Below, piece after piece: positions 8,003-17,550 of a stretch of DNA of 18,337 nt. The notes beneath the pieces were generated by a model. That model had not been told where the DNA came from. It did not search any database and saw only the letters and a list, made by a program, of their open reading frames with translations. Origin of the DNA: Caldilineaceae bacterium (GTDB lineage Bacteria; Chloroflexota; Anaerolineae; Caldilineales; Caldilineaceae); assembly GCA_026645635.1 (NCBI GenBank), contig JAPKMV010000006.1, positions 1-18,337 of the forward strand, read 5' to 3'. Position numbers and translations under genes: made by a program. Numbering within the stretch: position 1 is the first letter of the stretch; each line of letters opens with the position of its first letter.

Positions 8003-8005
<3 letters not shown>
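7940..8005. repeat. AATCTC-word hairpin overlapping the tkt stop codon
   Basis: The left side (7940-7976) is a run of AATCTC words with 1-2 nt linkers. Its last 23 nt (7954-7976) pair with AGAGATTAGAGATTGGAGATTA (7984-8005) with one mismatch and one bulge around a 7-nt loop. The last three bases of the right arm, TTA at 8003-8005, are the TAA stop of tkt read on the minus strand. A second copy of the family follows sodA at 12545-12609. Confidence 0.8.
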
Positions 8006-10051
<2,046 letters not shown>

Positions 10052-10101
10052 TTGGCATTAATCCTTTCGCAGCAATGATCAGAAGGTTTTTTATCGCTTC
10101 C

Positions 10102-10131
10102 ATTGTCCTCTATTGCTCCAGTGATTGTCAA
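10102..10131 (-). promoter_or_regulatory. Sigma70-type promoter for tkt
   Basis: On the minus strand a perfect -35 TTGACA (10126-10131) is followed after 18 bp by GACAAT (10102-10107; 4 of 6 to consensus). The predicted start of transcription is near 10095, giving a leader of about 45 nt before the tkt ATG. It sits in the divergent gap between tkt and the metallophosphoesterase gene. Confidence 0.6.
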
Positions 10132-10207
10132 GGCTGCGCGGGAGGGGGCGTGTCACAATCAGTACATCAGATTTCGGGGTTGCGCCGATTCTCTGTACAC
10201 TCAGGGG

Positions 10208-11278
10208 ATGATAAGCGAACGCATCACACAAGAACAGACCAAGGTCGCCGCGCGGCCACGATGGAACTGGCGCGCTGGGCTGGCGCTGAGTGGCCTGACG
10301 GTGGGCGCAGGTGCGGCCACGCTGGGGTACGCGCTGCTGGTCGAGCCGATGGCGGTCCGCCTTGAACGGCTGACCATCCGGCTGCCCCACGCGGCGGACC
10401 GGCTGCCGGCGCAGGGACTGCGCATTCTCCACATCTCCGATACCCACTTTCAGGGACGCGCCTGGCGCGAACAGACCAAGATCGACCGCATGCGCCGTCT
10501 GGTGCATGACCTGGAGTACGACCTGCTGGTGCACACCGGCGATTTCCTACACTTCGACCACGGCCTCGACAACGTCTGCGCGCTGCTTGACCTGCTGCCG
10601 CAGCCGCGGTTGGGCAGCTATGGGGTGCTGGGCAACCACGACTATCGCCATTACAACATGGCCGAGGCGCTGCCGCGCATGTGGCGCACCTTCCGCCAGC
10701 GCGACGCGGCGCGCAGCGCACAGGCGAATCCCCTGATGCGCAGCTTGATGGCCGCGACTCGCTGGCCGCGCTACGTGCGCTATGTGCGCAACATGCCGCT
10801 GGATGGGCGACGCACCGGCGTCAACGATGCCGCTCGCCTCGAAGCGGCGCTGCGTGACCACGGCATGGCGCTGCTTCACAACCGTGCCGTGCGGCTGCAA
10901 CGGCCGCAGGAAGGGTTGGATATCTTCCTGGCCGGCGTCGACGATGTGACCGAGGGTCGTCCGCACCTGGGTGACAGTTTGCGTGACGTGCCGGCGGGCG
11001 CGCCGGTGGTGCTGCTCAGCCACAACCCCGATATCCTGGTCAGCCCGCAGATCGACCGTGTGGACGTGGTGCTCTCTGGGCACACCCACGGCGGGCAGAT
11101 TCGCCTGCCGTTGTGGGGGCCGGCGCACACGCAGACCGAGCATCTCCCGCGGGCGGAGGTGTCGGGCTATTTCCAGCGCGGGCGCACCCATGTCTACATC
11201 ACGCGCGGGGTGGGTGAGGGGATTCCGCTGCGCTTTGGCGCGGCGCCGCAGATCGCGCTGATTACAGTGACGGGGTAA
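10208..11278 (+). CDS. Membrane-anchored metallophosphoesterase (YkuE/YaeI-like)
   Basis: The 356-residue product has all calcineurin-type metal motifs: HISDTH (75-80), HTGDF (109-113), GVLGNHDY (139-146), LLSHNPD (269-275) and SGHTHGGQI (290-298). The N-terminus is basic, then hydrophobic ([22 protein letters not shown], about 24-45), an uncleaved anchor or signal, so the catalytic domain probably faces outside the membrane. This matches the YkuE/YaeI group, some of which cleave lipid-linked phosphates such as UDP-diacylglucosamine; the substrate here is unknown. An Arg/Trp-rich segment of roughly 50 residues (about 151-205) between the GNHD motif and the next core strand seems long. The ATG at 10208 directly abuts AGGGG, so its spacing is poor, but I see no better start. 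The methyltransferase gene follows after 23 bp. Confidence 0.9.
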   Translation: MISERITQEQTKVAARPRWNWRAGLALSGLTVGAGAATLGYALLVEPMAVRLERLTIRLPHAADRLPAQGLRILHISDTHFQGRAWREQTKIDRMRRLVHDLEYDLLVHTGDFLHFDHGLDNVCALLDLLPQPRLGSYGVLGNHDYRHYNMAEALPRMWRTFRQRDAARSAQANPLMRSLMAATRWPRYVRYVRNMPLDGRRTGVNDAARLEAALRDHGMALLHNRAVRLQRPQEGLDIFLAGVDDVTEGRPHLGDSLRDVPAGAPVVLLSHNPDILVSPQIDRVDVVLSGHTHGGQIRLPLWGPAHTQTEHLPRAEVSGYFQRGRTHVYITRGVGEGIPLRFGAAPQIALITVTG

Positions 11279-11301
11279 TGGGCAGACGGTGAGGTGAAGA
11301 G

Positions 11302-11823
11302 GTGAACTGGCGCAGGCGGTTGGTGCAGGATTTGACCGGCGTGGTGCTGGAGGTGGGCGTGGGCGGCGGCGCCAATCTGCCCTACTATCGCCGTGCGGAG
11401 CAGGTGTGGGCCATCGAGCCGGATCCGGAGCGGGCGGCTGCGGCGGAACGGGTGGGCGCACGCGCTGCGGTGCCGGTGCAGGTGCGCACCGCCGCGGCCG
11501 AGGCGCTGCCCTTCGACGACGCCATGTTCGACCATGTCGTGTCGAGCCTGGTCTTCTGCTCCGTGCGCGAGCCGCAGGAGGCGTTGGCGGAGATCGGGCG
11601 CGTGCTCAAGCCGGGCGGTGTGCTGCACATGGTGGAGCATGTCCGGCCACAGTCGGACTGGCTGGCAGCGATCTTCAGCGCGGTGACGCCGGCGTGGAGC
11701 CGCGTCGCCCACAACTGTCACCTGGATCGCCCGACGCTGGATCTGCTGCGGTCTGCGGGCTGGGAGGTGGAGTTGCTGCGCACGCGCCTCGTCTTTGTGA
11801 AGCTGCGCGCCACGCGCCCGTGA
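11302..11823 (+). CDS. Class I SAM-dependent methyltransferase (METTL7/UbiE-like)
   Basis: The 173-residue product has motif [17 protein letters not shown] (about 14-29), motif II-like VWAIEPDP, the acidic strand [19 protein letters not shown], and [18 protein letters not shown]. The tail [19 protein letters not shown] resembles the W....GC.L.R.T segment of METTL7-type enzymes. The substrate cannot be told from sequence; the group includes lipid and thiol methyltransferases. The start is GTG at 11302 with GAGGTG upstream; an in-frame TGA 12 nt earlier rules out a longer form. Only about a dozen residues precede motif I, which is short for the family. It follows the metallophosphoesterase after 23 bp and is probably in its operon. 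Confidence 0.88.
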   Translation: MNWRRRLVQDLTGVVLEVGVGGGANLPYYRRAEQVWAIEPDPERAAAAERVGARAAVPVQVRTAAAEALPFDDAMFDHVVSSLVFCSVREPQEALAEIGRVLKPGGVLHMVEHVRPQSDWLAAIFSAVTPAWSRVAHNCHLDRPTLDLLRSAGWEVELLRTRLVFVKLRATRP

Positions 11824-11877
11824 CCCGATTTGCCCACTTTGTATAGTTGGGCACGGAAGTTGTTGGGTAACTCAGGC

Positions 11878-11883
11878 TATATT
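11878..11883 (+). promoter_or_regulatory. Possible -10 element for sodA
   Basis: TATATT (5 of 6 to TATAAT) lies 50 bp before the sodA ATG in the 110-bp gap after the methyltransferase gene. No good -35 hexamer sits 16-18 bp upstream, so this is a weak call. The sodA gene itself has a strong ribosome binding site, GAGGAGG, 8 nt before its ATG. Confidence 0.3.
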
Positions 11884-11933
11884 GCAGTGTAGTTCTATTC
11901 GCAGAAGATCATTGGACACTTGAGGAGGATACA

Positions 11934-12542
<609 letters not shown>

Positions 12543-12544
12543 CG

Positions 12545-12609
12545 CAATCTCCTAATCTCCTAATCTCTCCACCAGCATAGAGATTGAGAGATTAGGAGAT
12601 TAGAGATTG
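12545..12609. repeat. AATCTC-word hairpin directly after sodA
   Basis: The left arm at 12545-12568 is three AATCTC words joined by CT. It pairs with the arm at 12587-12609 with a single bulged base over 23 pairs. It begins 2 bp after the sodA stop codon and belongs to the same word family as the element at the tkt stop (7940-8005). Confidence 0.85.
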
Positions 12610-12617
12610 TGGTTCTT

Positions 12618-12654
12618 GGGGTGGGCAACCTTTGTTGCCTGCCCTTTTGTTTTT
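12618..12654 (+). terminator. Intrinsic terminator of sodA
   Basis: GGGGTGGGCAAC (12618-12629) pairs with GTTGCCTGCCC (12634-12644) across a CTTT loop, with two G-U wobble pairs mid-stem, followed by TTTTGTTTTT (12645-12654). This is the only hairpin with a proper U-tract that I see in the window. Confidence 0.85.
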
Positions 12655-12686
12655 GAGTGACGATTCAGCCGCCGGACCAGTTTTTG

Positions 12687-12763
12687 GTCACGAATTGCAC
12701 GAATGCTGACAAATGGCGACGAATCACTCGTGTGAATTTGTCCAGATTCGTGCAATTCGTGAC
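12687..12763. repeat. ATTCGTG-word hairpin
   Basis: GTCACGAATTGCACGAAT (12687-12704) and ATTCGTGCAATTCGTGAC (12746-12763) are a perfect 18-bp inverted repeat. GACAAAT/ATTTGTC (12708-12714 / 12736-12742) extends the stem inward, and the centre holds a further CGAATCACTCG-like palindromic patch. Each arm is two copies of a 7-nt word, ATTCGTG, 9 bp apart. It lies between the sodA terminator and the next plus-strand gene, 30 bp before that gene's ATG. Confidence 0.85.
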
Positions 12764-12792
12764 ATCGTGAATAGTCACTTTGGGGAGCAACT

Positions 12793-13806
12793 ATGTGGAG
12801 ATGGCTGCAACGATGGTTAGGTGGCGCGCAGGCGGATCCGCCGGTCACATCGACACCAGCGCCCACTGTGCGCACCACGATCAGCGCGGCCGGCGGCGCC
12901 CCGCCCTTCGACATTCCGGTGCTGCTCGTCCACTATTTCCCCCTGCGCGAGGGCCGCATCGACCGCCGCGTCACTGGCGACGTGGACGCGCCGCTGGAGG
13001 CGATCCGCGCGCACACGCAGCGCACCACCGAACAGGTGATCGACGCACTGACGCGCGGTAGCGCGTATCACGGTTACAAGGATCCCGCGGCGCCGCCCAG
13101 CCTGTGCTACACGATTGTCGAGTCGATCGAGTTCCTGGAGCCGCTGCCCACCTGGCCCAAGCCCGGCCACCGCGCGCCGATGACCGACTACAACGCGATC
13201 ATGGCGCGCATCGACGCCCGGCGCTGGGTGGAAGTGCATGGCGTCAAGGAAATCTGGCTGTGGGGCTATCACGGCGGCAAAGTCGACCTGTGGGAGTCGA
13301 ATATGGCCGGGCCGTGGGGCGACATCAGCAACAGCGACCGCGACCCTCACGACCTGCCGGTCTTTGAGCACACCTACACGGTTTATCACTACAACTATCA
13401 GCGCGGGCCGTCGGAAGCCGTTGAGGATCACATGCATCAGATCGAGGCGGTACTGCGCCACCTCGATCCCGACCTCTTCTGGAACAAGTTCGTGGGCAAG
13501 CCGGGTGAAGGTCGCTGCGGCTGGGCGCACTTCCCGCCCAACGGCGTGCGCGACTACGACTGGCGCAACCCGGCCTATATCCAGACTGACATCGAAGATT
13601 GGCGGCCCGACGGTGGGGGCGAAAAAGTGCGCATCAACTGTGACCGCTGGCAGGGCGACAGCCTGCGGTGGTTCATCTACTGGATGCAGAATCTGCCCGG
13701 CGCGGGCAACGGCATCACCTATCGCGGCTGGCCGCTGACCAACTGGTGGCGGTTCATCGGCGATTTTGACGGGGCGATGAGGGCGCGGGCCGGGCTGGTG
13801 GGGTGA
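12793..13806 (+). CDS. Conserved Trp/His-rich protein of unknown function
   Basis: The 337-residue product starts at an ATG with GGGGAG 5 nt upstream. I do not recognise a named domain. The N-terminal 35 residues are a short basic/aromatic start and a Thr/Pro/Ala linker without a clear signal peptide. The rest looks like one globular domain with dense aromatic motifs: EIWLWGYHGGKVDLWESNM, VYHYNYQRG, EDHMHQIEAVL, GRCGWAHFPPNG, DIEDWRPDGGG and TNWWRFIGDFD. The many invariant-looking Trp, His, Asp and Glu residues suggest a metal- or carbohydrate-binding or hydrolytic domain, but this is speculation. Codon use is like its neighbours. It has its own 250-bp upstream gap with hairpins and a short GTCGGC/GCCGAC stem (13809-13825) just after its stop. 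Confidence 0.85.
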   Translation: MWRWLQRWLGGAQADPPVTSTPAPTVRTTISAAGGAPPFDIPVLLVHYFPLREGRIDRRVTGDVDAPLEAIRAHTQRTTEQVIDALTRGSAYHGYKDPAAPPSLCYTIVESIEFLEPLPTWPKPGHRAPMTDYNAIMARIDARRWVEVHGVKEIWLWGYHGGKVDLWESNMAGPWGDISNSDRDPHDLPVFEHTYTVYHYNYQRGPSEAVEDHMHQIEAVLRHLDPDLFWNKFVGKPGEGRCGWAHFPPNGVRDYDWRNPAYIQTDIEDWRPDGGGEKVRINCDRWQGDSLRWFIYWMQNLPGAGNGITYRGWPLTNWWRFIGDFDGAMRARAGLVG

Positions 13807-13839
13807 CCGTCGGCGTCCGGCCGACCCAGTCCAGATGCA

Positions 13840-13868
13840 TTTACATGCCGAACTCATGGTGATATACT
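13840..13868 (+). promoter_or_regulatory. Near-consensus sigma70 promoter for the coiled-coil nuclease-like gene
   Basis: TTTACA (13840-13845; 5 of 6 to TTGACA) and TATACT (13863-13868; 5 of 6 to TATAAT) are separated by exactly 17 bp. The predicted transcription start is near 13875, leaving a leader of about 40 nt with GGAAAGGA before the ATG at 13917. Confidence 0.75.
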
Positions 13869-13916
13869 GCCGCACAGGAAGAATCGTTTGGTTTTGGATC
13901 GGAAAGGAATCGTCTC

Positions 13917-14699
13917 ATGCTTGCCCCGAAAGAGATGAAAGCTAGATTGACCCAAGTGTTCAGCGAACCACAGGCAACTGTGCTAACCGATGTTGTCCAC
14001 TCCTCCTATCGCGACCTGGTTCACACCAGCGACTTCAACGAGTTGAAGGAGATTGTGCGCGATCTCGCCGCTGCGCAAAAACGCACTGAACTGCGTGTCG
14101 AGGAACTGGCTGCTGCCCAGCACCGCACCGAACTGAGTGTCGAGGAACTGGCTGCTGCACAGCACCGCACTGAACTGCGCGTCGAGGAACTGGCTGCCGC
14201 ACAGCAGCGCACTGAACTGCGCGTCGAGGAACTGGCTGCTGCCCAACAGCGCACCGAGGAGACTGTGCAGCACCTGGATCGGTCAATGCAGAAGTTGAGC
14301 CAACAGGTCGGCGGCCTCAGCGACCGTTTGGGCGGTGACCTGGAAGATGTTGCCTATATCGTCGTGCATGACGTCCTGGGGCGCGAGTTGGGCTGGCAGG
14401 TGCAACCCCTTGCCCGCACTTGGCTGCAGTGGAATGGCGCCGGTCAGGAGATCGACCTTTTCGGCCAGGCGCAAGACCCCGCCCGGCCTGATACCACGAT
14501 CTGGATCGTCGGCGAAGTCAAGTTCAACTTGACGACGAAAGAAGTTGAGCGTTTCACCCGCAAGGTGGCAAAAGCGCGCAGCAATCTTCCGGGCGAGGTC
14601 TTTCCAGTCTGCTTCTGCTATCGTGCGCGCCCCGAAGTGCAACAGGCGGTGCAGGCCGCGGGCATGCGCCTGGTCTTCTCCTACGGGCGGATGATTTAG
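13917..14699 (+). CDS. Coiled-coil PD-(D/E)XK nuclease-like protein ('chordopoxvirus fusion protein' type)
   Basis: The 260-residue product has three parts. Residues 1-49 are a short helical head. Residues 50-119 are five 14-residue repeats of the form [14 protein letters not shown], two heptads each, surely a coiled coil. Residues 120-260 form an alpha/beta domain with GQEIDLFG (176-183) and WIVGEVKF (196-203); Asp180, Glu200 and Lys202 fit the D...ExK core of PD-(D/E)XK nucleases. Such proteins are common in Chloroflexota and cyanobacteria, often in many copies, and databases sometimes call them chordopoxvirus fusion proteins because of the coiled coil. Their function is unknown. GGAAAGGA lies 7-8 nt before the ATG, and a strong promoter is upstream. 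Confidence 0.8.
   Translation: MLAPKEMKARLTQVFSEPQATVLTDVVHSSYRDLVHTSDFNELKEIVRDLAAAQKRTELRVEELAAAQHRTELSVEELAAAQHRTELRVEELAAAQQRTELRVEELAAAQQRTEETVQHLDRSMQKLSQQVGGLSDRLGGDLEDVAYIVVHDVLGRELGWQVQPLARTWLQWNGAGQEIDLFGQAQDPARPDTTIWIVGEVKFNLTTKEVERFTRKVAKARSNLPGEVFPVCFCYRARPEVQQAVQAAGMRLVFSYGRMI
14064..14273 (+). repeat. Five tandem 42-bp coding repeats
   Basis: The units begin at 14064, 14106, 14148, 14190 and 14232. Units 2-4 are nearly identical at the DNA level (CTGGCTGCTGCxCAGCACCG, then ACTGAACTGCGCGTCGAGGAA); unit 1 and the end of unit 5 have diverged. Each codes for 14 residues. High DNA identity points to recent duplication or repeat homogenisation, so copy number may vary between strains. 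Confidence 0.9.
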
Positions 14700-14723
14700 T
14701 GCGCTCAGCCGTGTAGGACGCTC

Positions 14724-14861
14724 ACGCAAAGACGCCAAGACGCTAAGAGTCTGTTTGTACAGTCCCCACTTCAACGCGGAGATGCAGAGAAACTGCCACA
14801 GAATCGCACCGAGTTTTTTCTCTGCGAACCTCTGCGACTCCGCGTCTCTGCGTCTCTGCGT
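14724..14861. repeat. Degenerate CTCTGCG-word inverted repeat between convergent genes
   Basis: The left side holds ACGCAAAGACGCCAAGACGC (14724-14743) and ACGCGGAGATGCAGAG (14774-14789). The right side holds TCTCTGCG, CCTCTGCG, CTCCGCGT, CTCTGCGT and CTCTGCGT in series (14819-14861). ACGCGGAG (14774-14781) pairs exactly with CTCCGCGT (14838-14845). It is the same word family as 7189-7426 but more decayed. It sits in the gap between two converging genes, so it is 3' of both. Confidence 0.75.
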
Positions 14862-14886
14862 CAAAGGGATCTCTGCAAACAATTTC

Positions 14887-16044
14887 TTAGCGATGTACGA
14901 TGACCAGCGTGCCCGGCTCCATGCTGTCGTCGAGGACATGCCAGCCGTGCTCCTCGATGTGGGGCGCCGTCCATTCGTATAGCCATTTGGCGTCGGCGTT
15001 GGTCAGGTTGACGCAACCGTGGCTGGTCGGCGTGCCAAACTTGTTGTGCCAGTAGGCGCCGTGGAGCGCATAGTCCCGGTAGAAATACTGCACCCACTGT
15101 ACGTTGGGCAGGTTATAGTAGTCGCCGGTGGCGTAGCTGCCGCCCGACATCGTCTGCGACGAGACCTTCGCCCACAGGCGGAAGACGCCGGTGACGGTAG
15201 GCGTTTTGGCCTTGCCCGATGAAATTGCAAAGCGTTTGATCAACTTGTTGCCTTCCCAGGCGTAGGCGCGCTGGTGGCTAAGATCCACGGAAATCCATTT
15301 CTCTTGGGTCGGCGCGGCGGGGTAGAGCGGGTAACCATCCGGCCCCATCGCCACGTCGCCGAAGATCTCCGCATAGCTGGTGGGCGGCACCAACACCCGC
15401 ATCCCCTGCTTGACCGCCGTGCTGGCGATGTCGTTGGCCTCCATGATCTGGCGCAGTGTGGTGTCGTAGGCCGCGGCGATGCCCGCCAGGCTCTCGCCCG
15501 GCTGCACAATGTGCACGGAGTAGCTGCCCGGCGTGGGGATGCTGGCGCTGCGATCGGCGGTGAACTCCACCCGGCTGACGACCGGCACGCGCAACGGCTC
15601 GCCTGCGCGCAGCGCTGTCGTTGGCGCCCGGCGGTTGAGTTCGGCGATGCGCGCCGGCGTGGTGTGGAACCGGGCGGCGACCGAAGAGAGCGTGTCGCCC
15701 GCCTGCACCGCATAGACGCGGGTGGCATGTTCGTTGGGCAGCAGCGCCACCGAAGCGTCATGGAAGAGCGGCGCTTCGGTGCGCAGCGCGTTGAGCGGCA
15801 GGAGCAGCGACTGTCCGCTGCGAATCAGATTGGCGTCGTTCAGGTTGTTGAGCCGCAGCAATGTGGTCACATCGGTGCCGTGGCGCGCGGCAATGGCTGC
15901 CAGCGTGTCGCCTGGCTTCACGACATAGGTGCTGCCCTGTGCGTTGGCGGGCTGGGCTGTCATGCACCACAGACAGAGCGCGGCGAGCACGGTTAGCAGG
16001 ACATGCAGCCGACGGTGGGTGAATGGTAACAAGCGATCTCGCAT
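14887..16044 (-). CDS. Secreted L,D-transpeptidase (YkuD) with three LysM domains
   Basis: The 385-residue product has a signal peptide (basic start, hydrophobic LHVLLTVLAALCLWCM, likely cut after ANAQ near 36). LysM domains follow at about 40-83 (YVVKPGDTLAAIAARHG), 111-154 (YAVQAGDTLSSVAARF) and 177-220 (VHIVQPGESLAGIAAAY). The YkuD domain (about 249-383) has the catalytic set ALHGAYWHNKFG (His328) and SHGCVNL (His342, Cys344). LysM binds peptidoglycan, and YkuD enzymes form 3-3 cross-links or attach proteins to it. Its presence suggests that some peptidoglycan is made, which is of interest if this is a thin-walled Chloroflexota member. AGGAAG lies 7 nt before the ATG at 16044. The gene stands alone in its transcription unit or follows the exchanger at a distance. 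Confidence 0.94.
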   Translation of the reverse strand: MRDRLLPFTHRRLHVLLTVLAALCLWCMTAQPANAQGSTYVVKPGDTLAAIAARHGTDVTTLLRLNNLNDANLIRSGQSLLLPLNALRTEAPLFHDASVALLPNEHATRVYAVQAGDTLSSVAARFHTTPARIAELNRRAPTTALRAGEPLRVPVVSRVEFTADRSASIPTPGSYSVHIVQPGESLAGIAAAYDTTLRQIMEANDIASTAVKQGMRVLVPPTSYAEIFGDVAMGPDGYPLYPAAPTQEKWISVDLSHQRAYAWEGNKLIKRFAISSGKAKTPTVTGVFRLWAKVSSQTMSGGSYATGDYYNLPNVQWVQYFYRDYALHGAYWHNKFGTPTSHGCVNLTNADAKWLYEWTAPHIEEHGWHVLDDSMEPGTLVIVHR

Positions 16045-16136
16045 GACGGTCTTCCTGGGTCAAATGAACGGATGGGACGCACGGCCCTAGTCCTTCCGGC
16101 CTGTACGTCCCCTCTACGCGCGATTATGTTGCAACA

Positions 16137-16165
16137 AAGTTAGCAAAATACGCGCAGAACGTCAA
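16137..16165 (-). promoter_or_regulatory. Weak candidate promoter for the L,D-transpeptidase gene
   Basis: Minus-strand TTGACG (16160-16165) and TAACTT (16137-16142) are 17 bp apart. The -35 matches 5 of 6, the -10 only 3 of 6. It would give a leader of about 85 nt. CATAAT (plus-strand 16123-16128) is an alternative -10 but lacks a good -35. Confidence 0.3.
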
Positions 16166-16376
16166 TACGGATTAGTGCAGGCGGGCGCTGGCTATAGCCG
16201 TGCGGCGCGACCGCGTCTGATGTCAAACTGAATCTATGCGAAATTTGCCGATTCGTATAGTGAAAAACAGTGTTTCCTACGGCACTACATCCAGATTCTC
16301 CAAGTGATGCGTTCCGCCTTTCTCGAATTCTTTGAGAATCATAGAAATCGGGAGTTTTCGCAACGACGCAAACACA

Positions 16377-16445
16377 ATCCGCAGATTACGCAGATGACGC
16401 AGATGTGATGTCTGCCATCTGCGAAAATCTGCGCAATCTGCGGAT
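16377..16445. repeat. ATCTGCG-word hairpin
   Basis: ATCCGCAGATTACGCAGAT (16377-16395) pairs with ATCTGCGCAATCTGCGGAT (16427-16445) at 18 of 19 positions. The single mismatch would be a G-U pair in a minus-strand transcript. CGCAGATG/CATCTGCG (16398-16405 / 16416-16423) extends the stem to a 10-nt loop. Each arm is two ATCTGCG words 9 bp apart. It lies about 67 bp past the stop of the exchanger gene on the minus strand. Confidence 0.85.
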
Positions 16446-16511
16446 ACTTGTCCGGCCCTTTCCACAGCGGAGCAGCGCTCGCAAAACCCCTCTTTTCTAT
16501 CGTCCATGACT

Positions 16512-17510
16512 TCAGCTTGCGCTGAAGAACACCAGCCAGACCGTGTAGGCCAGGTAGAGCGCAAGCAGCAGCCCGGCTTCCCAGCGTTTGATGTCGTTGG
16601 GCTTGGGCCAGGCGAGCACTGCCACCAGCACTGTGAAGCCGAGCATCGGCAGGAAACTGCTCATGAGCATGGACGACGGCACGGCAATGGGGCTGACCAC
16701 CGCAGTGATGCCGGCGATGCCGAGGATGTTGAACAGGTTGCTGCCCAGAACGTTGGCGATGGCGATGTCGCCGTTTTTCCGCACCACCGCCACCAGCGAG
16801 GTCGCCACCTCCGGCAGGCTCGTGCCCACAGCCACCAGCGTCAGCCCAATGATCAGCTCAGGCACATTCAACAACCGTGCGATGGCCGTCGCCGCGTCCA
16901 CCAGCCAGTCGGCGCCCACCACCAGCCCGACGATGCCGAGGATGATCAGCAGCACATCGAACCAGGGCTGCTGGCTGGGTGTGGCGATGCGGTCGTCGAT
17001 GTTCTCGGCCGCCTCCACCGCCTCGACCAACTCTTCGCCGAATTCGCGCTCCCGGGTCGCGGCGCGGAAGCTGAAGCCCTCGAAGACGACCAGCCCGGCG
17101 ACGAGAAGCAGCCCGTCGATGCGCCCGATGCTGCCGTCGTACATGGCCATGATCGTGAAGATGACCGAGACGCCGATAAGCAGCGGAATCTCCCGCTGGG
17201 TGAAGCTGGCCTTGACCGCCAGCGTGGCGATCAGGCCGCATAGCCCCAGGATCAGCCCCAGGTTGGCGATGTTGCTGCCCACGATGTTGCCGATGGCGAT
17301 GTCGTTGCCTTCGCCGCTCAGGCTGGCGGTGAGGCTCACCACCAGCTCCGGCAGGCTGGTGCCGAACGCGACCACGGTCAGGCCGATCACTGCGGCGGGG
17401 ATGCGCAACTTGGCCGCAATGCGGCTGGCGCCGCGCACCAGGAACTCCGCACCGGCCACCAGCAACACAAAACCGGCCAGAAACTGGCCTGTCAGAAATA
17501 GTAATGTCAT
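16512..17510 (-). CDS. CaCA family Na+/Ca2+ (cation) antiporter, YrbG-like
   Basis: The 332-residue membrane protein has about ten hydrophobic segments in two homologous halves. Alpha-1 repeat: IGLTVVAFGTSLPELVVSL (42-60) with IGNIVGSNIANLGLILG (73-89). Alpha-2 repeat: IGLTLVAVGTSLPEVATSL (221-239) with IANVLGSNLFNILGI (251-265). The GTSLPE acidic residues and GSN asparagines form the ion sites in this family. An acidic cytoplasmic loop (about 152-183, REREFGEELVEAVEAAEN) joins the halves. It probably exchanges Ca2+ for Na+ or H+ across the inner membrane; the exact ion is not shown by sequence. GAGAGG lies 6 nt before the ATG at 17510. The PLP-enzyme gene ends 40 bp upstream on the same strand, so they may share a transcript. 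Confidence 0.95.
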   Translation of the reverse strand: MTLLFLTGQFLAGFVLLVAGAEFLVRGASRIAAKLRIPAAVIGLTVVAFGTSLPELVVSLTASLSGEGNDIAIGNIVGSNIANLGLILGLCGLIATLAVKASFTQREIPLLIGVSVIFTIMAMYDGSIGRIDGLLLVAGLVVFEGFSFRAATREREFGEELVEAVEAAENIDDRIATPSQQPWFDVLLIILGIVGLVVGADWLVDAATAIARLLNVPELIIGLTLVAVGTSLPEVATSLVAVVRKNGDIAIANVLGSNLFNILGIAGITAVVSPIAVPSSMLMSSFLPMLGFTVLVAVLAWPKPNDIKRWEAGLLLALYLAYTVWLVFFSAS

Positions 17511-17550
17511 CGTAACCTCTCGTTTGCGCTGTTATGTTGGCTGCATTGTA

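Larger units (their letters stand above)
16045..16511. other. 467-bp intergenic region without a convincing gene
   Basis: It separates the CaCA exchanger from the L,D-transpeptidase gene, both on the minus strand. It holds a weak candidate promoter for the transpeptidase on the minus strand (TTGACG at 16160-16165, 17-bp spacer, TAACTT at 16137-16142) and the ATCTGCG hairpin at 16377-16445. The part at 16260-16360 is AT-richer than its surroundings. A 95-residue minus-strand frame spans 16277-16564, but most of it is the repeat and it overlaps the exchanger. Confidence 0.6.

Noticed and set aside
12545..12609. AATCTC hairpin as the sodA terminator
   Set aside because: It has no U-tract, and a proper intrinsic terminator with a U-tract lies just downstream at 12618-12654.
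14064..14273. Regular 42-bp repeats as a possible CRISPR array
   Set aside because: The units are directly adjacent with no spacers, are in frame, and encode heptad repeats inside a gene.
16277..16564. 95-codon minus-strand frame ending in HHLENLDVVP
   Set aside because: Most of it is the ATCTGCG repeat and it overlaps the 3' end of the exchanger gene. The last 30 codons look somewhat protein-like and could be a gene remnant, but there is too little to support a call.
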